A stretch of DNA of 64,000 bases from Aplysia californica (taxonomy: Eukaryota; Mollusca; Gastropoda; Aplysiida; Aplysiidae). Location of the stretch: positions 851,043 through 915,042 of the forward strand of contig NW_004797313.1 of NCBI RefSeq assembly GCF_000002075.1, written 5' to 3'. The position numbers and the translations under genes were made by a program. Of the stretch, positions 1 through 12,066 are shown piece after piece. The notes beneath the pieces were generated by a model. That model was not told the DNA's origin. It saw only the letters and a list, made by a program, of their open reading frames with translations, and made no database searches. Position 1 is the stretch's first letter; every line of letters begins with the position of its first letter.

Positions 1-18
1 CCCCCCCCCCCCCCCCCC
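1..18. repeat. Poly-C run at window edge
   Basis: The window opens with 18 C residues followed by an A/C-rich stretch to about position 60. Long homopolymer C or G tracts recur at 9064, 17815, 20451 and 44266, so this looks like ordinary low-complexity DNA of this genome. It may also mark an assembly edge. Confidence 0.8.
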
Positions 19-429
19 GAAAACAAACAAACAACAAAACAACAACAACAAAAACAGCGATCATTGGTTTGAAAACAGATTAACATTATTTATCTTTATG
101 AAACGTTTTCTCCCATCGACGTACCGCAATAAAGTTCCCTGAGATTTGTATATCAAATATCTCCATTGTAGAACATAAAAATATTATTCAGTTGTTCAAA
201 TGTGAGAAACCGCACGAAAGAAAAAGTATGCATGGATCTTAGTCTATAATTAATATAATTAACACCATCATAGTAATCATCAGTTTCATCAGCAGTGACA
301 GCACATGTACATAACAAATTCCATTAAACAAGTGAGTATTTTTCTTTAAGGAAAAAGGAGAAAGAAAAGTTAAAAAAAAAGAAAATACACATTGAGGTAC
401 CAAGTAAGGGTAAACTACGGAGTAAGCAT

Positions 430-2309
430 ACACCAATAGGTCATTAACACTGCCCGTATGGGAAGGGCGGACCTGGTGAGACGAAACCGACTTATCAACA
501 TCAGGTTTCAGATTGGTCAGTAGCAGACCAAATAGCCACGCTTTGTGATCCTTAATTTTTTCCTCAGCTTCGTCAGCAACCTTGTCACTGCACTGAATCC
601 CCTTTCTACTAGAAAAGCGATGGACAACAACTTGATCTTTTCCCACAAGGAGGGATATTTTTGTTTTGCACACAGTTTTCAACCAGAATGACTGGTACGA
701 CTCTTTGAACAATGGTTTGATATCAAAGTCACTTTTCATTGTCAGAAGCTCTTCTTCAATTGCCAATGTCAAGTCACCATTTGTTCCAGTGTTGAGTGGG
801 TCCAGTACCCAGTCAGGAATTTCCAGTTAAAAGATATCAGTAAACCTTGTCTTCGCGGTCATATCAGCAAGCAAATCTCTGAGGTGGTTGGTATATATTT
901 CTAGTTCCTCGTCAGAAACCCGCCCTTCTTTCAGTGTCTCTGTCAAGCTAGGAAACTGAGCAAATTTCCTTCTGCCAATGTTTCGGTAGTACATTTCTAA
1001 TTTCTACAAGAAGGACGAAAGTATGGATTTTGCATTGATCGGGTTGGCGTCATCCCCCTGCAGCTGCAAGTTGAACTGGCTGAACTTTGTGAAAAGATCA
1101 GTGAGGGACGCAATATTGTTCTTGTGTTCTTTCAGTTTATTACAGAGATCACGGTCTGTTTCTTGAAACAAGCTCCAGCCCAGAGTAAAACAGGCAGAAC
1201 AATAATCGTGTTAAACAGAGTTCCCTTTTGAGAGCCACCGGACTTCAGTGTGCACATGTAAGCATTGAAAGTCCTCGTCATTTTCAGTGCACAGCTGGTG
1301 AAATAATCTCGAGCTCGAAGCGTGGATTTTGATCTTGTTCCATACTTGATGACAATGGCCAGTGCGGCATGCAGACTTTCTTTCAGGTTTATTTGTCACC
1401 AAATTCAGTCTGTGAATGACACAGTGAATAGTAAGTACTCCAGGGACAGATTTCTTCAAGAAGCTCATAAATCCGTAGTGCCGAACTGTCATCGACGGTG
1501 CTACATTAGTTTCACAGGCAACTATACTGGTCAGAGGAATCTGTTTCTCCTCGAATAATTCTTGGACCACTTTGAAAATGGACTCGTCTTTGGTATTTGC
1601 TTCCAACATTTTCGCAATAACAATTCTTACCTTATTTCCTCACCCTCTATGAACCTGTATCCAGTTGAAGGCTGAACTCACGTCCTTTAAGCATTTTGCA
1701 CAATTATTCCTCAACATTTGCTGACATCCCATCCATACGTCTTTGATAGGTATTGTCACTTAGTGGCAAAAACTTTCAACACAGGCTCGGGGCACGGTGC
1801 AGGACTGTGCTGACCACCTCTCTTATCGCAGGCAATATGAGGTCCTCGCCGATAGTACGTGGTTTGCCAGCCTTTGCAACTAGCAAAGATAAATTATATG
1901 TTGCTCGTAAGCCTTCATCAGCTTGATCGACGTCGGCTGCAAACATCGATTTAAGTGATTTTCATTTCTGAAAATTGATCTTCAGAGTTTTGAAGTATGC
2001 CAGATCTTTGTCGGATTTTGTCGGGTTGAATCTTCTTTATATGGGATTTGCGTGCTAGGAAAAAAGTTCTTAGTAATAAGTAGTATTGTAAACTGTGCCT
2101 AAGCTATCAATATTTGTTTTTGTTTTTGTTTTTTTATATGGATTCTTTCCCTTCACCATTTTTTATGTTGCATTTCATTAAAAGTTCACACCGCCCCCTT
2201 TACGCCCACTAGCGCCCCCCTATCGCCCAATTTCTCCACAGCGCCCCCCAAACTGTCGCCACCACCACCCCTCCCCTGGGAGCGTTAGCGCTCACTTTGA
2301 AAACCACTG
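430..2309 (-). mobile_element. hAT DNA transposon, ZBED5/FAM200-like transposase, decayed
   Basis: The minus strand encodes pieces of a hAT-family transposase of the ZBED5/FAM200/SCAND3 group. The best block is 1211-1609, with the family signatures SMTVRHYGFMSFLKK, TIHCVIHRLNLV, and LHVHTEVRWLSKGN near its end. The C-terminal dimerisation region lies at 430-775, where LTNLKPDVDKSVSSHQVRPS resembles the usual family terminus. The upstream coding part (about 1610-2050) is recognisable only in fragments, and frames change between blocks, so the gene is dead. The outer end on the minus strand begins CAGTGGTTTTCAAAGTGAGC at 2309, a typical hAT terminal repeat. The opposite terminal repeat was not found and may lie beyond the window start. 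Family assignment is firm; exact limits are not. Confidence 0.8.
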
Positions 2310-2760
2310 GTCAAGGGCATAGTAAATGAGACGTTGTATGATTTTAGGATCGTTGGGTTGGTGAGGGAGGACCTGGTGCTTTTATTTTCATTCTTTTTAC
2401 TTGTCGCTTTGATTTCTAGTACTAAATTTGTTTGTTAGCTTAACATCAATTTCGTTCATCCTGTATTGGAACTGAACACTGAAGTGATAACTTTCACTAC
2501 TCCACTACATAACCATTCAAAGGCACAACTCATAGGACAATCAGGTTCACCTCCCTCAGGTTCACGGCCACAGAGTCACTTAAAATACGTGTAGTGGCAA
2601 GTGGCACAACAGACAATGAACCAATCACAATTCACTTGAGCAGTCCGCTGGATTGCTCCGGGGCTCACATAATATTGGCAAAGAATAGGCTAGCGCAAGG
2701 TCTATCGCGTTTATTTTTAGACTGCCTACTGTGGGCTATGTTTCGGCACTGTTCGACAGG
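2310..2760 (-). mobile_element. Deleted relative of the hAT at 28734-31724
   Basis: Two separate parts of the hAT at 28734-31724 are found here side by side. The first 22 bases (2310-2331) match 28797-28818 with one difference. From about 2335 to 2760 the sequence follows 31018-31450, including the shared GTTGGGTTGGTGA, CAATCACAATTCACT-like and TTTAGACTGCCT-like words. The transposase body of about 2.2 kb that separates these parts in the other copy is absent. This is best read as an internally deleted, non-autonomous member of the same family, with its outer end replaced by the neighbouring ZBED-like hAT. Confidence 0.65.
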
Positions 2761-3253
2761 AGCATATTTAGGCCACTGTCCCTCGCACAAAAATCACCTT
2801 GACCCGTCACTAATTGCAACAGAATTTCTGTTTGCGATAAACTGTATACTGGGATGCCAAGATACACTGTACAAAAGTATACCAAAATCGGGAGAGGCAT
2901 TACGGTGTAATTAGGCCTTCAATGACGTCACAATAACATAACATATATAGGATAAGTAATACTTAACACACCCCCGTCGTGTCGCATCTCATATTAAAGC
3001 TTGGAATCTTGTCTTTTTAAATACAAAGCTACATTTGTGATTATTCATGACCAGAGCGAGCTATTTGCGGATATTGTAAAGTTACATTAAGTATGACACT
3101 CAGTCATTAAGACAAAATATAATTAGAAAGACACTATTTTAAGTTTTGGACCATGATGCCTATACATCACGTGGAACGGGTTAAAATGCTTTAATAAACA
3201 TATGATATATGCTGTTTCACAATAAAAAAAATTGGGCTACATGTAAGTATCCT
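2761..3253. other. No recognised feature
   Basis: AT-rich sequence with no convincing open frame, RNA gene or repeat that I can see. Confidence 0.5.
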
Positions 3254-6200
3254 CTATACAAAACTAATGTTTTGTGAATTGAGGCAGCGGATACCATGGC
3301 ACTCTGCACATGCTTGTGAGCGTTCCAGTCCGTGTTTCCGACAGGAGCAACATCGAGTGTCACAGTTGTCCTTGCAGGTAATTAGCACAATTTTCAGAAG
3401 GTCTGGTGGTGCTGCCGACAAGGTGGTCATGATGGGAACATAATGTCCATCCTCATATTTCCATCCCCATTCTACGGGATTAAGTGTATCATTTCTCATC
3501 CACTGTTGCACCTGAAGATACACTCTTAGGCTATGATACTTAGCTACAACTGATGTCGGAGGAAGTGCATGGTCCAGTATAAATGTTACGGCTATTACAA
3601 CTTTTATGCAGAAGGTACGATGGCGTTGTTCATCAAGACTTTCTTCTGGTTTCCCATTGTACAGAAACACAACGGCTTTCTCGCCTGAAGCAGCAACACT
3701 TAAGGCAGATTGGTTTGTCATAAAATCTGTACTTAAGATTCTAAGAGCATCATTTTGTTTGAACTTTTTCAAAGTAGTGCCTTTCCCGATACTGAATGGT
3801 CTTGAGGAGGTGTCACAGCCAAGAACAGAGAATGTCGAAATGTCCCAGTTGAATAATTAATTGTTTAATATCCCATTGCTCCATTTTTAAGCTGGGATAT
3901 TTTTGTTCGAGTAGAAATAGATGTTATGAGCATGTTCATCAGCACAATGTGCTAACAGAAGGAGAAGATCTGTATCTTCTCCTATTACAGCGGTATCACT
4001 GTGCTGCGCACACTTGATTGCTGCTTGGACAATCTTAAGGTCAGCATCACATTTGCTGTACATGACAAGGTGTCCTCTGTCTTCAAGCACAGACGCGAGG
4101 GCATTGATAAAAACGTTGCTTATTTTCTTTGTTGACAAGAAAAAAATCCTTTGAAGATTGGAGAACCATGTCTAGCTTAAAATGAACAGCTTGTCCTGTA
4201 ATTCCTTTGGTTCTTTTGAGCTGTGTCATATCTTTTGTCGACAGTCTAGACAAATATCCCAAAAAACAAAGGTTTCGTTTGGCTAATTCCTGCTGACAGA
4301 AGAAGCATAATATGCAAATGAAGGTGCTCCCTCGTTGTTGGGAATGCGCTGCAGTAAAGACCCTCCATCAAACGAGGATCTGCAGGTTAGCTGGTGATGG
4401 CAGATCAGGCGTAACAATTGTCCTTGATTTCCTAAGTTCCTCTAGCGGAGCTGATTTGTTGGATTGATGAAGGATATCTGCAGATTCAGACAATGACAAG
4501 GGGTAGCTGCAAAGTTCGTGTTTAAAAATCTCTGTCGTGTCTTCATATTTTGAAGTTGCAGCTGTCTCTAATCTCTGAAACAACAACTGAGAATCAATAG
4601 TCACAGGGTCGTGCTTACTCTATAGAGCTGTCTTTGCAGCCATTACAACAACTTTGTCTTTTTTTTTTATTCAAGGACAATTTTGAGACTAATCTACCTT
4701 CCATTTTGCCGACAATAGTTTGACCAACATCTTGTGCTTTGTCAACGTTGACAGCTGTTTCTGCAACCACCCCCGTAACGATTTTTATTATTTCTCAGAC
4801 TAGCGTCTTCAGCGGATTTCTCTCATGAAGAAACTTGGTAACAGCCATCATATCCTGCGCATCCTTTGCCGATCTCGATGGACTCGGTTCTTTGTGATGT
4901 TCACTTGAGAGACGCAACGTGCCTGTCACTTTTTGCATGTCGTTATTTAGTTCTGCGCAAGCTGGCATTGACAGAAGCCACATTGCTGTCTGTGATTTGC
5001 TGATTCCCCTGCCTCTTGTCAGTCCCCAGGTTGATTTGACACTTCACATTCATATTTGCTCAATGGCTAAATCTGAAGAAAGTCCTACCTTAAAGTTCGA
5101 GAGATCACTTAACCGAATTACGTGATGGCCGTCCGAAAAACTCTTATAGATATGAGGGTGAGTCTCTCCTAGCTGGTTCATCATCTGGAGGCACAAGTAT
5201 GCTAAGTGTGTGTATAAATGGTGTCCTGCCGCACCTAGATAGGGTAACATTTGGTGAACAGTAGAAAGATGTAAAATCCAGTTGCCCGTTCTCTCTCTGC
5301 TTTAACTCTTTTTATCCTAGCCGTACCCCCACGATCTCTGTACCAGTCCTAGGGCCGCCGCGCCGTATGAGTTGGAAGTCAGTGTGTATAGTTCAAAGTG
5401 CTGTATTTCTTACATTTACTCTAAGATTTTAAAGAAATTTGGCATTTTTGTTAGAAATTGAATGTAGTTTTTATAAATGTATGTGGTTAGGAATTACACA
5501 AATAGCACAATGTAGATTTTGAGGTGTATTCCACCCTCGAACTTGACCCTGATTGCCGCGCCCACGACGTCCCATTGGATTTTATAGATCTAGATCTAGC
5601 CCTACCCATCGAGCACGAATTCCAGTACTGACCCCTTCACCATGATCTGAATCGCTATTAGATGAGTCTAAGTCCTGTTTCTTATCATCCACAACGGAAT
5701 TTACGGCACTTATTTCTGAGTCTTTTTCATCAAATTAGTACCATTCCCCCTCACAACCCAGCGCCACTTCAAAAAGTACTTCGTCGGTCGTGAATGTGCG
5801 TTTTCGAGACATCTTTCAAGCTTCTACACCCATCAAAAACAAATAAACCACTGTTCATTAGAAAATTAAAATATTCAGACAGAGCTAGCATCGCCGTATT
5901 TGCATATTTTTGTAATTACAAGCAGAACTAATTTCTTTGACGTGACTGTATCGCTGTTCCGAGAATACTCGTAGCCCGGACTGGTCGGCGTTACGAGTAT
6001 ACTCGTAGCCTGGATAAAAAGAGTTTTAAGAAACATCTTTAAGATGTCAACCATTGCCATACATTGAAGCCACACTTTGCTCGTTCTGCTGATGAGAGTA
6101 CTTGCGCGATCTTCGACTTTCCTAGCCAAACCAAGAAGAAGTTCATTGCCCTTCAGATCATTGACAGACAACTCGTTTGCCAAAACTTGTTTGTATAAAG

Positions 6201-6470
6201 TTAATAAAACCTGCAAGTCTTTATTCGATGCCGGTGAATTAGGTGCTGCAGCATCGATGTTTTGAAAAATATCTGGTAGACAGTAATTTTCACTTGAAGC
6301 TTCATGGCTAGACTGAGTTTCTTCGACTTCGGGTGAGATGCCCAATGGACGCGAGGAAGCTCATTTTCACTTAAAGTGGTCCTAAACGCAGCAGACTGGA
6401 GCGGAGGTCACTGGTTTCAGGCTCGCCTTCAATGATTTTACGCTTTCCACCAGAAAGGCTGGTGAAATGT
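3254..6470 (-). pseudogene. Multicopy invertebrate gene: PIN-like nuclease region plus CXC tail, broken
   Basis: Running on the minus strand, the pieces keep the order of a large, unnamed multicopy gene family of invertebrates. An N-terminal region at 6470-6030 ends in VWLQCMAMVDILK. It is followed by MLPYLGAAGHHLYTH and WLLSMPACAELNNDM (5270-4800), then ELCSYPLSLS (around 4500). Next comes a PIN/FEN-like nuclease core at 4138-3887 with DADLKIV and GEDTDLLLLLAHCAD, whose acidic residues fit a metal site. The C-terminal block at 3772-3254 has AKYHSLRVYLQVQQWM, WGWKYEDGHYVPIMT and the cysteine cluster CKDNCDTRCCSCRKHGLE, a tesmin/TSO1-type CXC motif. Stops and frame changes separate the blocks, and a piggyBac-like element sits inside. 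The function of the family is unknown to me. It may be a domesticated or mobile gene; I see no splice sites. Confidence 0.7.
5302..6029 (-). mobile_element. piggyBac-like non-autonomous element with TTAA at both ends
   Basis: The element is bounded by TTAA at 5302-5305 and 6026-6029. Its ends are inverted repeats: CTCTTTTTATCCTAGCCG on the left and CTCTTTTTATCCAGGCTACG read inward from the right, with two extra bases beside the right TTAA. Near the right end the minus strand encodes a short piece starting MSRKRTFTTDEVLFEVALG, followed by an acidic Asp/Ser/Glu-rich stretch. That matches the usual N-terminus of piggyBac transposases, and no catalytic part remains. It is inserted in the multicopy PIN/CXC gene, whose reading resumes on the other side. 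Confidence 0.78.
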
Positions 6471-6610
6471 TATAATTGGTGTTTTGTTCTGTTATTTTGC
6501 ATGGGGACCACAAGAACTATCGTGCCGGTTAAAATGGAGACTATACAATGCGAGGAACAAAAGAACAACAAATTCATTATCTATTCCAGACTGTAGGCCT
6601 ATCTGGAATT

Positions 6611-6719
<109 letters not shown>

Positions 6720-6865
6720 CGCAGGCACGCAGTCACATACAAATAATACAAACAATGCCGAAAGCTAGTATGAATGAACGACTGAGATATAGATCTAGAC
6801 TCAAGTCATTTCTACTTGTACTTAAATTAGACATAGATCTAGATCTAAACACATGGATCTATTGA

Positions 6866-7744
6866 TCTACTAAAATAAGTATTTCATATAGACACTTTTT
6901 TGTTCTTTAACCATAACGGGTTTCCATACTTTAGCGCCCACGTCTGTGTGTTAGCACAGACGTTTGGGTGTTTTTGTTGATTTTAAAACGTACATGTGAT
7001 AACAAAGCAATTCTTTCGATATAGCTTATTTCTATAACTCATATTAAAGTTGCATACTACACAAAATGGCACATCTGGCTTTAAACTTCTGCGAAAATGC
7101 GCCAATAAACTATTAGGTTTAAGTGTGTCACGGGAAGAAAGGTGTCAAGGTTTCTAGGAAATGTTGATCAATTCCCGTGGAATGCCCGGATGTAAACCAG
7201 CAAAAACGTCTTTTTAGTTATGAAAACCCTCGAGGGTTAGAACAGAAATTGGTCAGTAGAAAATGACCAATATCTCAGAAAAGCCTGACCCTAAACAGGT
7301 ATAATTTATTATGGGTGTTCAGAACACCATTTTCTACCATTTCGCGTCGGAATTATTTCTGTTGCAATTAGTGACGGGTTATTTCGTCTGGACAGTGGAC
7401 TAATTTGAGATGTGCCGTCTTATTAATATTAATGTACCGCTAAACTCGCTACGAGTGTCGTCATTGCTTGGGTTATCCCCAAGAGCGATTTATAGGTCAG
7501 GTTACAGTGTTGAATATCCTATTATGTTTAGCTAAAGCGCATGGACTTTGACTTGGCATAGTAGATGTTTTACGGCGCTAAAGACACAGAAATGACAGTG
7601 ATGGCGCCAGTGAAGACCTCGTTTTGATATCATATTTGGCCAGTGTTTGTTTCTGGCTTCTTTTATTTTATTATTGTGGATGTTTACGTAATAGAACGTT
7701 AAAAACATTTGGGCGGCACTGCACGACCGTGTTCTATGGACGAA
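6866..7744. other. No gene recognised; one short hAT-end-like match
   Basis: Non-coding as far as I can see. At 7703-7737 there is a stretch (GGCGGCACTGCACGACCGTG) very close to the terminal 40 bases of the hAT at 31684-31711, so a fragment of that family may lie here. Confidence 0.4.
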
Positions 7745-8670
7745 CTGTGCCTGAATTATATACTCTTTAGCATATTTAACTTCATATCTCATATTCAAGG
7801 CAATGCCATGACCAACCAAAATGTCCCGCAAGTGCTCAATTGGATTTAGACTTAATGAATACGCTGACTATGGCTGCAGGAGAGGAATGTTGTTGCTTTG
7901 AGAAATTGATTTATTGCTGCAGCCTTATTAGCAGGTGCAGTATCATACATGAATACTTGTCCTTGGGCTTGAATTTGAAAGAAAAGTACATTGAGCTCAA
8001 AAACTTGGTTGATTTAGCTTTGAGCTGTTATACTCCCACGAATAGACACAAGCGTGATGTGACCAACATGACTGATTCCAGCCCACGCCATGACATAACC
8101 TCAACCGAAACCATTTGCTTGTCTGAAGCAAGCTGGGGGTGTAAACTTTGGAAGGGTATTCTGTAGACTCTAGCATGTACATCGTGTCGTTCCAGTTGAA
8201 ATTGGGACTCTCTGAAAACATGTACCTATTCCTAATGCGATGTGGTCATCACGTGCGACGCTGTGCCCAGAGAAGTCTGTGCTGAACGTGATGGGGCTGC
8301 AGTTTTATGCGACACACTAAGCACCTAGCACGAAGGTTCCACTCTTTCAAACGAAGAAGAACCGTTATGACAAAGATCGGACTGTCATTTTAAAGTCTGT
8401 TCGACTTATCCTGGGTCTTTGTTTGCCGGTTGAAATTGTTTTCTCAAGCGTTGCGTTATGATGGATGCATCCACCATCCGTTTTGTCTTTCTGCGTCCAA
8501 CTCGCTTGGGTCTATCATTTTGGGAATCTTTCATTGCCATGTGATCCCGTGTGTCATACACCGTGTATCTGCCCACGTTGAACCTTCTCCCGACTGACGA
8601 AAGCGGAGTGCTCACCTGGAGCGTTCTAATTAAGTGGTTTCTTTCTGATTCATTCAGCCAAAGCATGGTG
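7745..8670 (-). mobile_element. Tc1-like transposase, decayed
   Basis: The minus strand starts with a helix-turn-helix block at 8666-8406: LNESERNHLIRTLQVSTPLS, then GRRFNVGRYTVY, then a DRPKRVGRRK linker. This is the usual Tc1 N-terminal DNA-binding arrangement. Catalytic remnants follow at 8221-7997 (FSESPNFNWND, resembling the first Asp block, and CHGVGW, resembling the MVWGGI block) and at about 7850-7800 (an SKSN-type copy of the DLNPIEH block, then LRDILVGHGI). Several frame changes show that it is inactive. The right end may extend to about 8965, where TACACTGATTTTGGACTG reads inward like a Tc1 terminal repeat. The left end was not fixed. Confidence 0.68.
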
Positions 8671-8688
8671 AATAGATTCGTCGCCTGT

Positions 8689-8938
8689 CACACGAAAGGG
8701 CGTATCCTTGTTTTCTTACTTTTTCAGGAGGGCGATTTAAAGATTTTCAGACTTTGGTTGCTTCATCCTTTTCCCTTGTCATTTTAGTAAACTGCATCCT
8801 ACCATCGGGATATTTCGATATTGTGGGCAAGATAAGATATCAAACAACGAGCAAGATTAGTTTTGAATTGTTTTATATAATTTCACTGCAAAAATGTGCC
8901 ATCTGTTGGCATACGCCCTTTCGTGTGATTGTTCAATT
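8689..8938. repeat. 17-bp inverted repeat beside the Tc1-like element
   Basis: CACACGAAAGGGCGTAT at 8689-8705 is repeated exactly in inverted orientation at about 8920-8937. The spacer is about 215 bp. It is probably a subterminal inverted repeat of the Tc1-like element or of a small element next to it. Confidence 0.6.
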
Positions 8939-9063
8939 TTTTGTCCAGTCCAAAATCAGTGTATACGCCCATGTATACACCATGTGTTTGAGTGTCCACA
9001 CCATTAACTTCAGCCTTCAGACTGACAAGTAGAGGTAAAAGTCCTCCAAGACATCACTCCTCA

Positions 9064-9253
<190 letters not shown>

Positions 9254-9259
9254 ATCTGG

Positions 9260-10482
9260 AAAGTCTCCTCTTGTAGAACAAAGCATTTTCATGTGAAATT
9301 GGCAAGTATATGACCTGCTGGGGATCAAAGTTCCCAGCCAGAATGCTGTGGTCAGCTTGAACCATCTTCTTGCAATCCTCCCTAAGTTGTCCTCCCCTTT
9401 GTTTTTCTGCATCGTGCCTGTTATAAATTTCCCTGAGTTCATTTTTCTGTGCTTCTTCCCATTTTCGGAAAGAGTTGCAGAGTGAGCATTAGTCCTTTTT
9501 AAGGACTATGAAAGGCCAGGTTTTTTGTCTTGAACTCTCGTCTGAATGTGTGAAAACCTGGGATGTCATTGCATGGATTTATTTTCACGGACATGTCGTA
9601 CATTTTGGACAATGTGAGGTCTGGGTTGATATACTCTTTGCTGGAAGAGGCCCTACAGTAGTGCGATTCCACGCGTAGAAATCTGTCAATGTGTTGACTG
9701 GTCATCTCCCTGATTTGTTCTTCTCTTGTCTTCATATGCTCCGATTGCCCCCTCGCTTGTCTTCTTCCACAATGCCGGTCTCCGTAATCTTTGACAAAAC
9801 AACTAGGGCACATTTCTCTGAAATACCCAACGTTGCAAGGAATGTGTTCCTACACACTTTCAAGCGCTTTCCATTGACTGTGATGTAATAAGCATGCGTT
9901 TTGCTGCGTCGAGAGTTTGGTTTCCCGACCTTGGGCTCTGTCGTCACAATATGCCACGCAACGAACTTTCGCTGCTTCTGCAGGTCAGCCAGTTTATAAA
10001 CTGTCCTGAAAAAGTCCTGAAATATCTCCCTCCTGTCCTTTCCTGAGATTTCAGAACATTGACGGACAGCTCTCATACATTCCATTCCAACGCAGCCCTT
10101 TCTCATCATTTGTGCTGGAACAACCTTTTTCGTGTCGGCGCTCATGTATTATTCGCCACATTGTCGCTTTCTTTTTTATCGTTCTTCGAGTTGATTCTCT
10201 TCGTTTCTTTGGCGACGCCTGGCAGGCTTACCCCTTCAACTTCAAATGATTCTGGTAGCCGTTCGTAGCTACTCTGGGTTTCATCGGTTTCAAAATCATT
10301 GTGCGGTATGGATTCAGAGTTTGTTGATTGCCCTGTCTTTCCTTTTGACTACAAAATACTGGAACTTCTAGGATGTGATCCGTGTCCGAATCATCGAAGT
10401 CACCCAGGCCAAGAGACGTGTGTTCATTCTCAGCCTCGTGTTGATCAGGAAATTCAATTGTCATTGTAGGACTGCATTTCAA
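9260..10482 (-). pseudogene. Fragment of a multicopy invertebrate ORF family, function unknown
   Basis: Minus-strand blocks occur in a consistent order. An acidic N-terminal segment at 10482-10228 is followed by a basic stretch and then 10145-9732. That block has MRKGCVGMECMRAVRQCSEI, AYYITVNGKRLKVCRNTFLA and TLGISEKCALVVLSKI. Then comes 9813-9499, with QHIDRFLRVESHYCRASSSK and YINPDLTLSKMYD. A last piece, at about 9480-9270, has a LAGNFDPQQVIYLP motif. I recall this arrangement (a VCK..FL..L.IS motif followed by an ESHYCR..T..YI motif) from large families of uncharacterised, probably transposon-derived invertebrate proteins. The frame shifts once between blocks, and the 3' part is cut off by the CTGT array. 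There is no named domain I can defend. Confidence 0.6.
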
Positions 10483-10489
10483 AGTTTAG

Positions 10490-11924
10490 CTAACAGAATG
10501 TCATCTGACAAAGTCGGAGTCACTTTCATTGAAATGTGAGACAACTAAGGGATGTTTTCGAATAAAACCACTCAAAATAATGTATCTAAATTGTGGTTAG
10601 TTACTTTTAAAGATTACTGTGAAGTTCTTTAATGCTTTTAAAAATTGACTCTATAAACAACTTTCCTCTTTGTTTTCGACAATATTGAGAAGTCACTTTG
10701 GACAGTTTCGTAAATAAACCTTCAATGAGAAATGTTCTCGTCTCGGATGCTCTCTTGTAATAAGGATTGGTTTTTTTGTGGGAGTTTCTGCTGAATTGAG
10801 GTCTGTGCTGGCAGTTACATTGATGACAGAAGTGTCTCTATCCACGACAATGTTCCCAACATAACATTCATCAAAGGCTGTTGATCAGAGGAACCTGATT
10901 TTGCTTACAGTAAGTTTCAGATGTTCTTTTCTCTAAAAGATAGTTCTACATCCATTTATATCTAGAGGTACCCAGGACTTTCTTGCAGCGTCACTATGCC
11001 TTTGATGCTTTTCCTTCCCATGCTAGGACAGGGACCAGATATAATTAAAAGCTTACCGTCAGTCCCATTTTGAAAGTTCTTTGCACTTCATTCCCTACTC
11101 TCTTTGCATTCATTATATGGAGTGTTAATTTCTGGGGCGGGTTTATGTCCATCAGTTCGGAAATACGCTTGGCCTTGCTTGCATTATTCAGTTCGTTAGT
11201 TTTACTTCCATTCTGCTTGAGCTTTCTTCTGTTGTTGTTTTATTTATTCGTTTATTTTTTGGTTAAAGTCAGACAGTATCTGATTCAAACGACTTATGCC
11301 ACGGTCAACTAGGTTTATAATGCGACGTTGCTTCCCCAATGGGTGGTATATAAGCAGACAGATCAGGTGAAATCTGACTTAAAAGTTGATGTAGCTTTGA
11401 CTCGGATGACATATGAGGTGACTGGACATAGATTTGATAAATGGGGTTTCAGAAATCATTCAGGCTCGACAATGGGCAGAGCTGGGTCAGCGGTCAGGGT
11501 GGGCCGTAAGGGGTACATACATATGTTTGTGGTGAATTAGATGCCAGAGATGATGCATTTTAGATAAAAGGTGACGATGCGTCGATTGTTACTGATACAA
11601 AAGGTTTCGGAACCGGAGAATACTGTGAACCAGGTACAGAAGGTAGTTACAGATTGCTTTGGCCATTCCTAAGCGATGACCAGTCTCGAACCACTTTGTG
11701 ATCAAAGCTCGTAAACCACACGATGGTGCTTACGAGTTCTGATCTCAACCACTTCTGGGGAGGGGTGGACTTGTGAGTTTTGTTTACTAACGATAAAACA
11801 CACTTCTAAGCCATTTTTCAGCTAAACCTTCCGCTGGCATGTGCAGTGTAATCAGAAAAATGTTATGTTGTAAAAAAGTCAATTTGGCCAAAACTGTCGC
11901 TTACGAGGTCTGATCACGGGCCAT

Positions 11925-11925
<1 letters not shown>
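10490..11925. other. No recognised feature
   Basis: About 1.4 kb without a credible gene. Similar words around GCTTACGAGTTCTGATC (11728) and GCTTACGAGGTCTGATCAC (11900) hint at a degenerate local repeat, nothing more. Confidence 0.4.
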
Positions 11926-11999
<74 letters not shown>

Positions 12000-12011
12000 C
12001 ATAGTATGTGT

Positions 12012-12066
<55 letters not shown>

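Noticed and set aside
3887-4138. Stand-alone toxin-type PIN gene
   Set aside because: The block is one internal part of a larger multicopy animal gene whose other parts lie in order on both sides.
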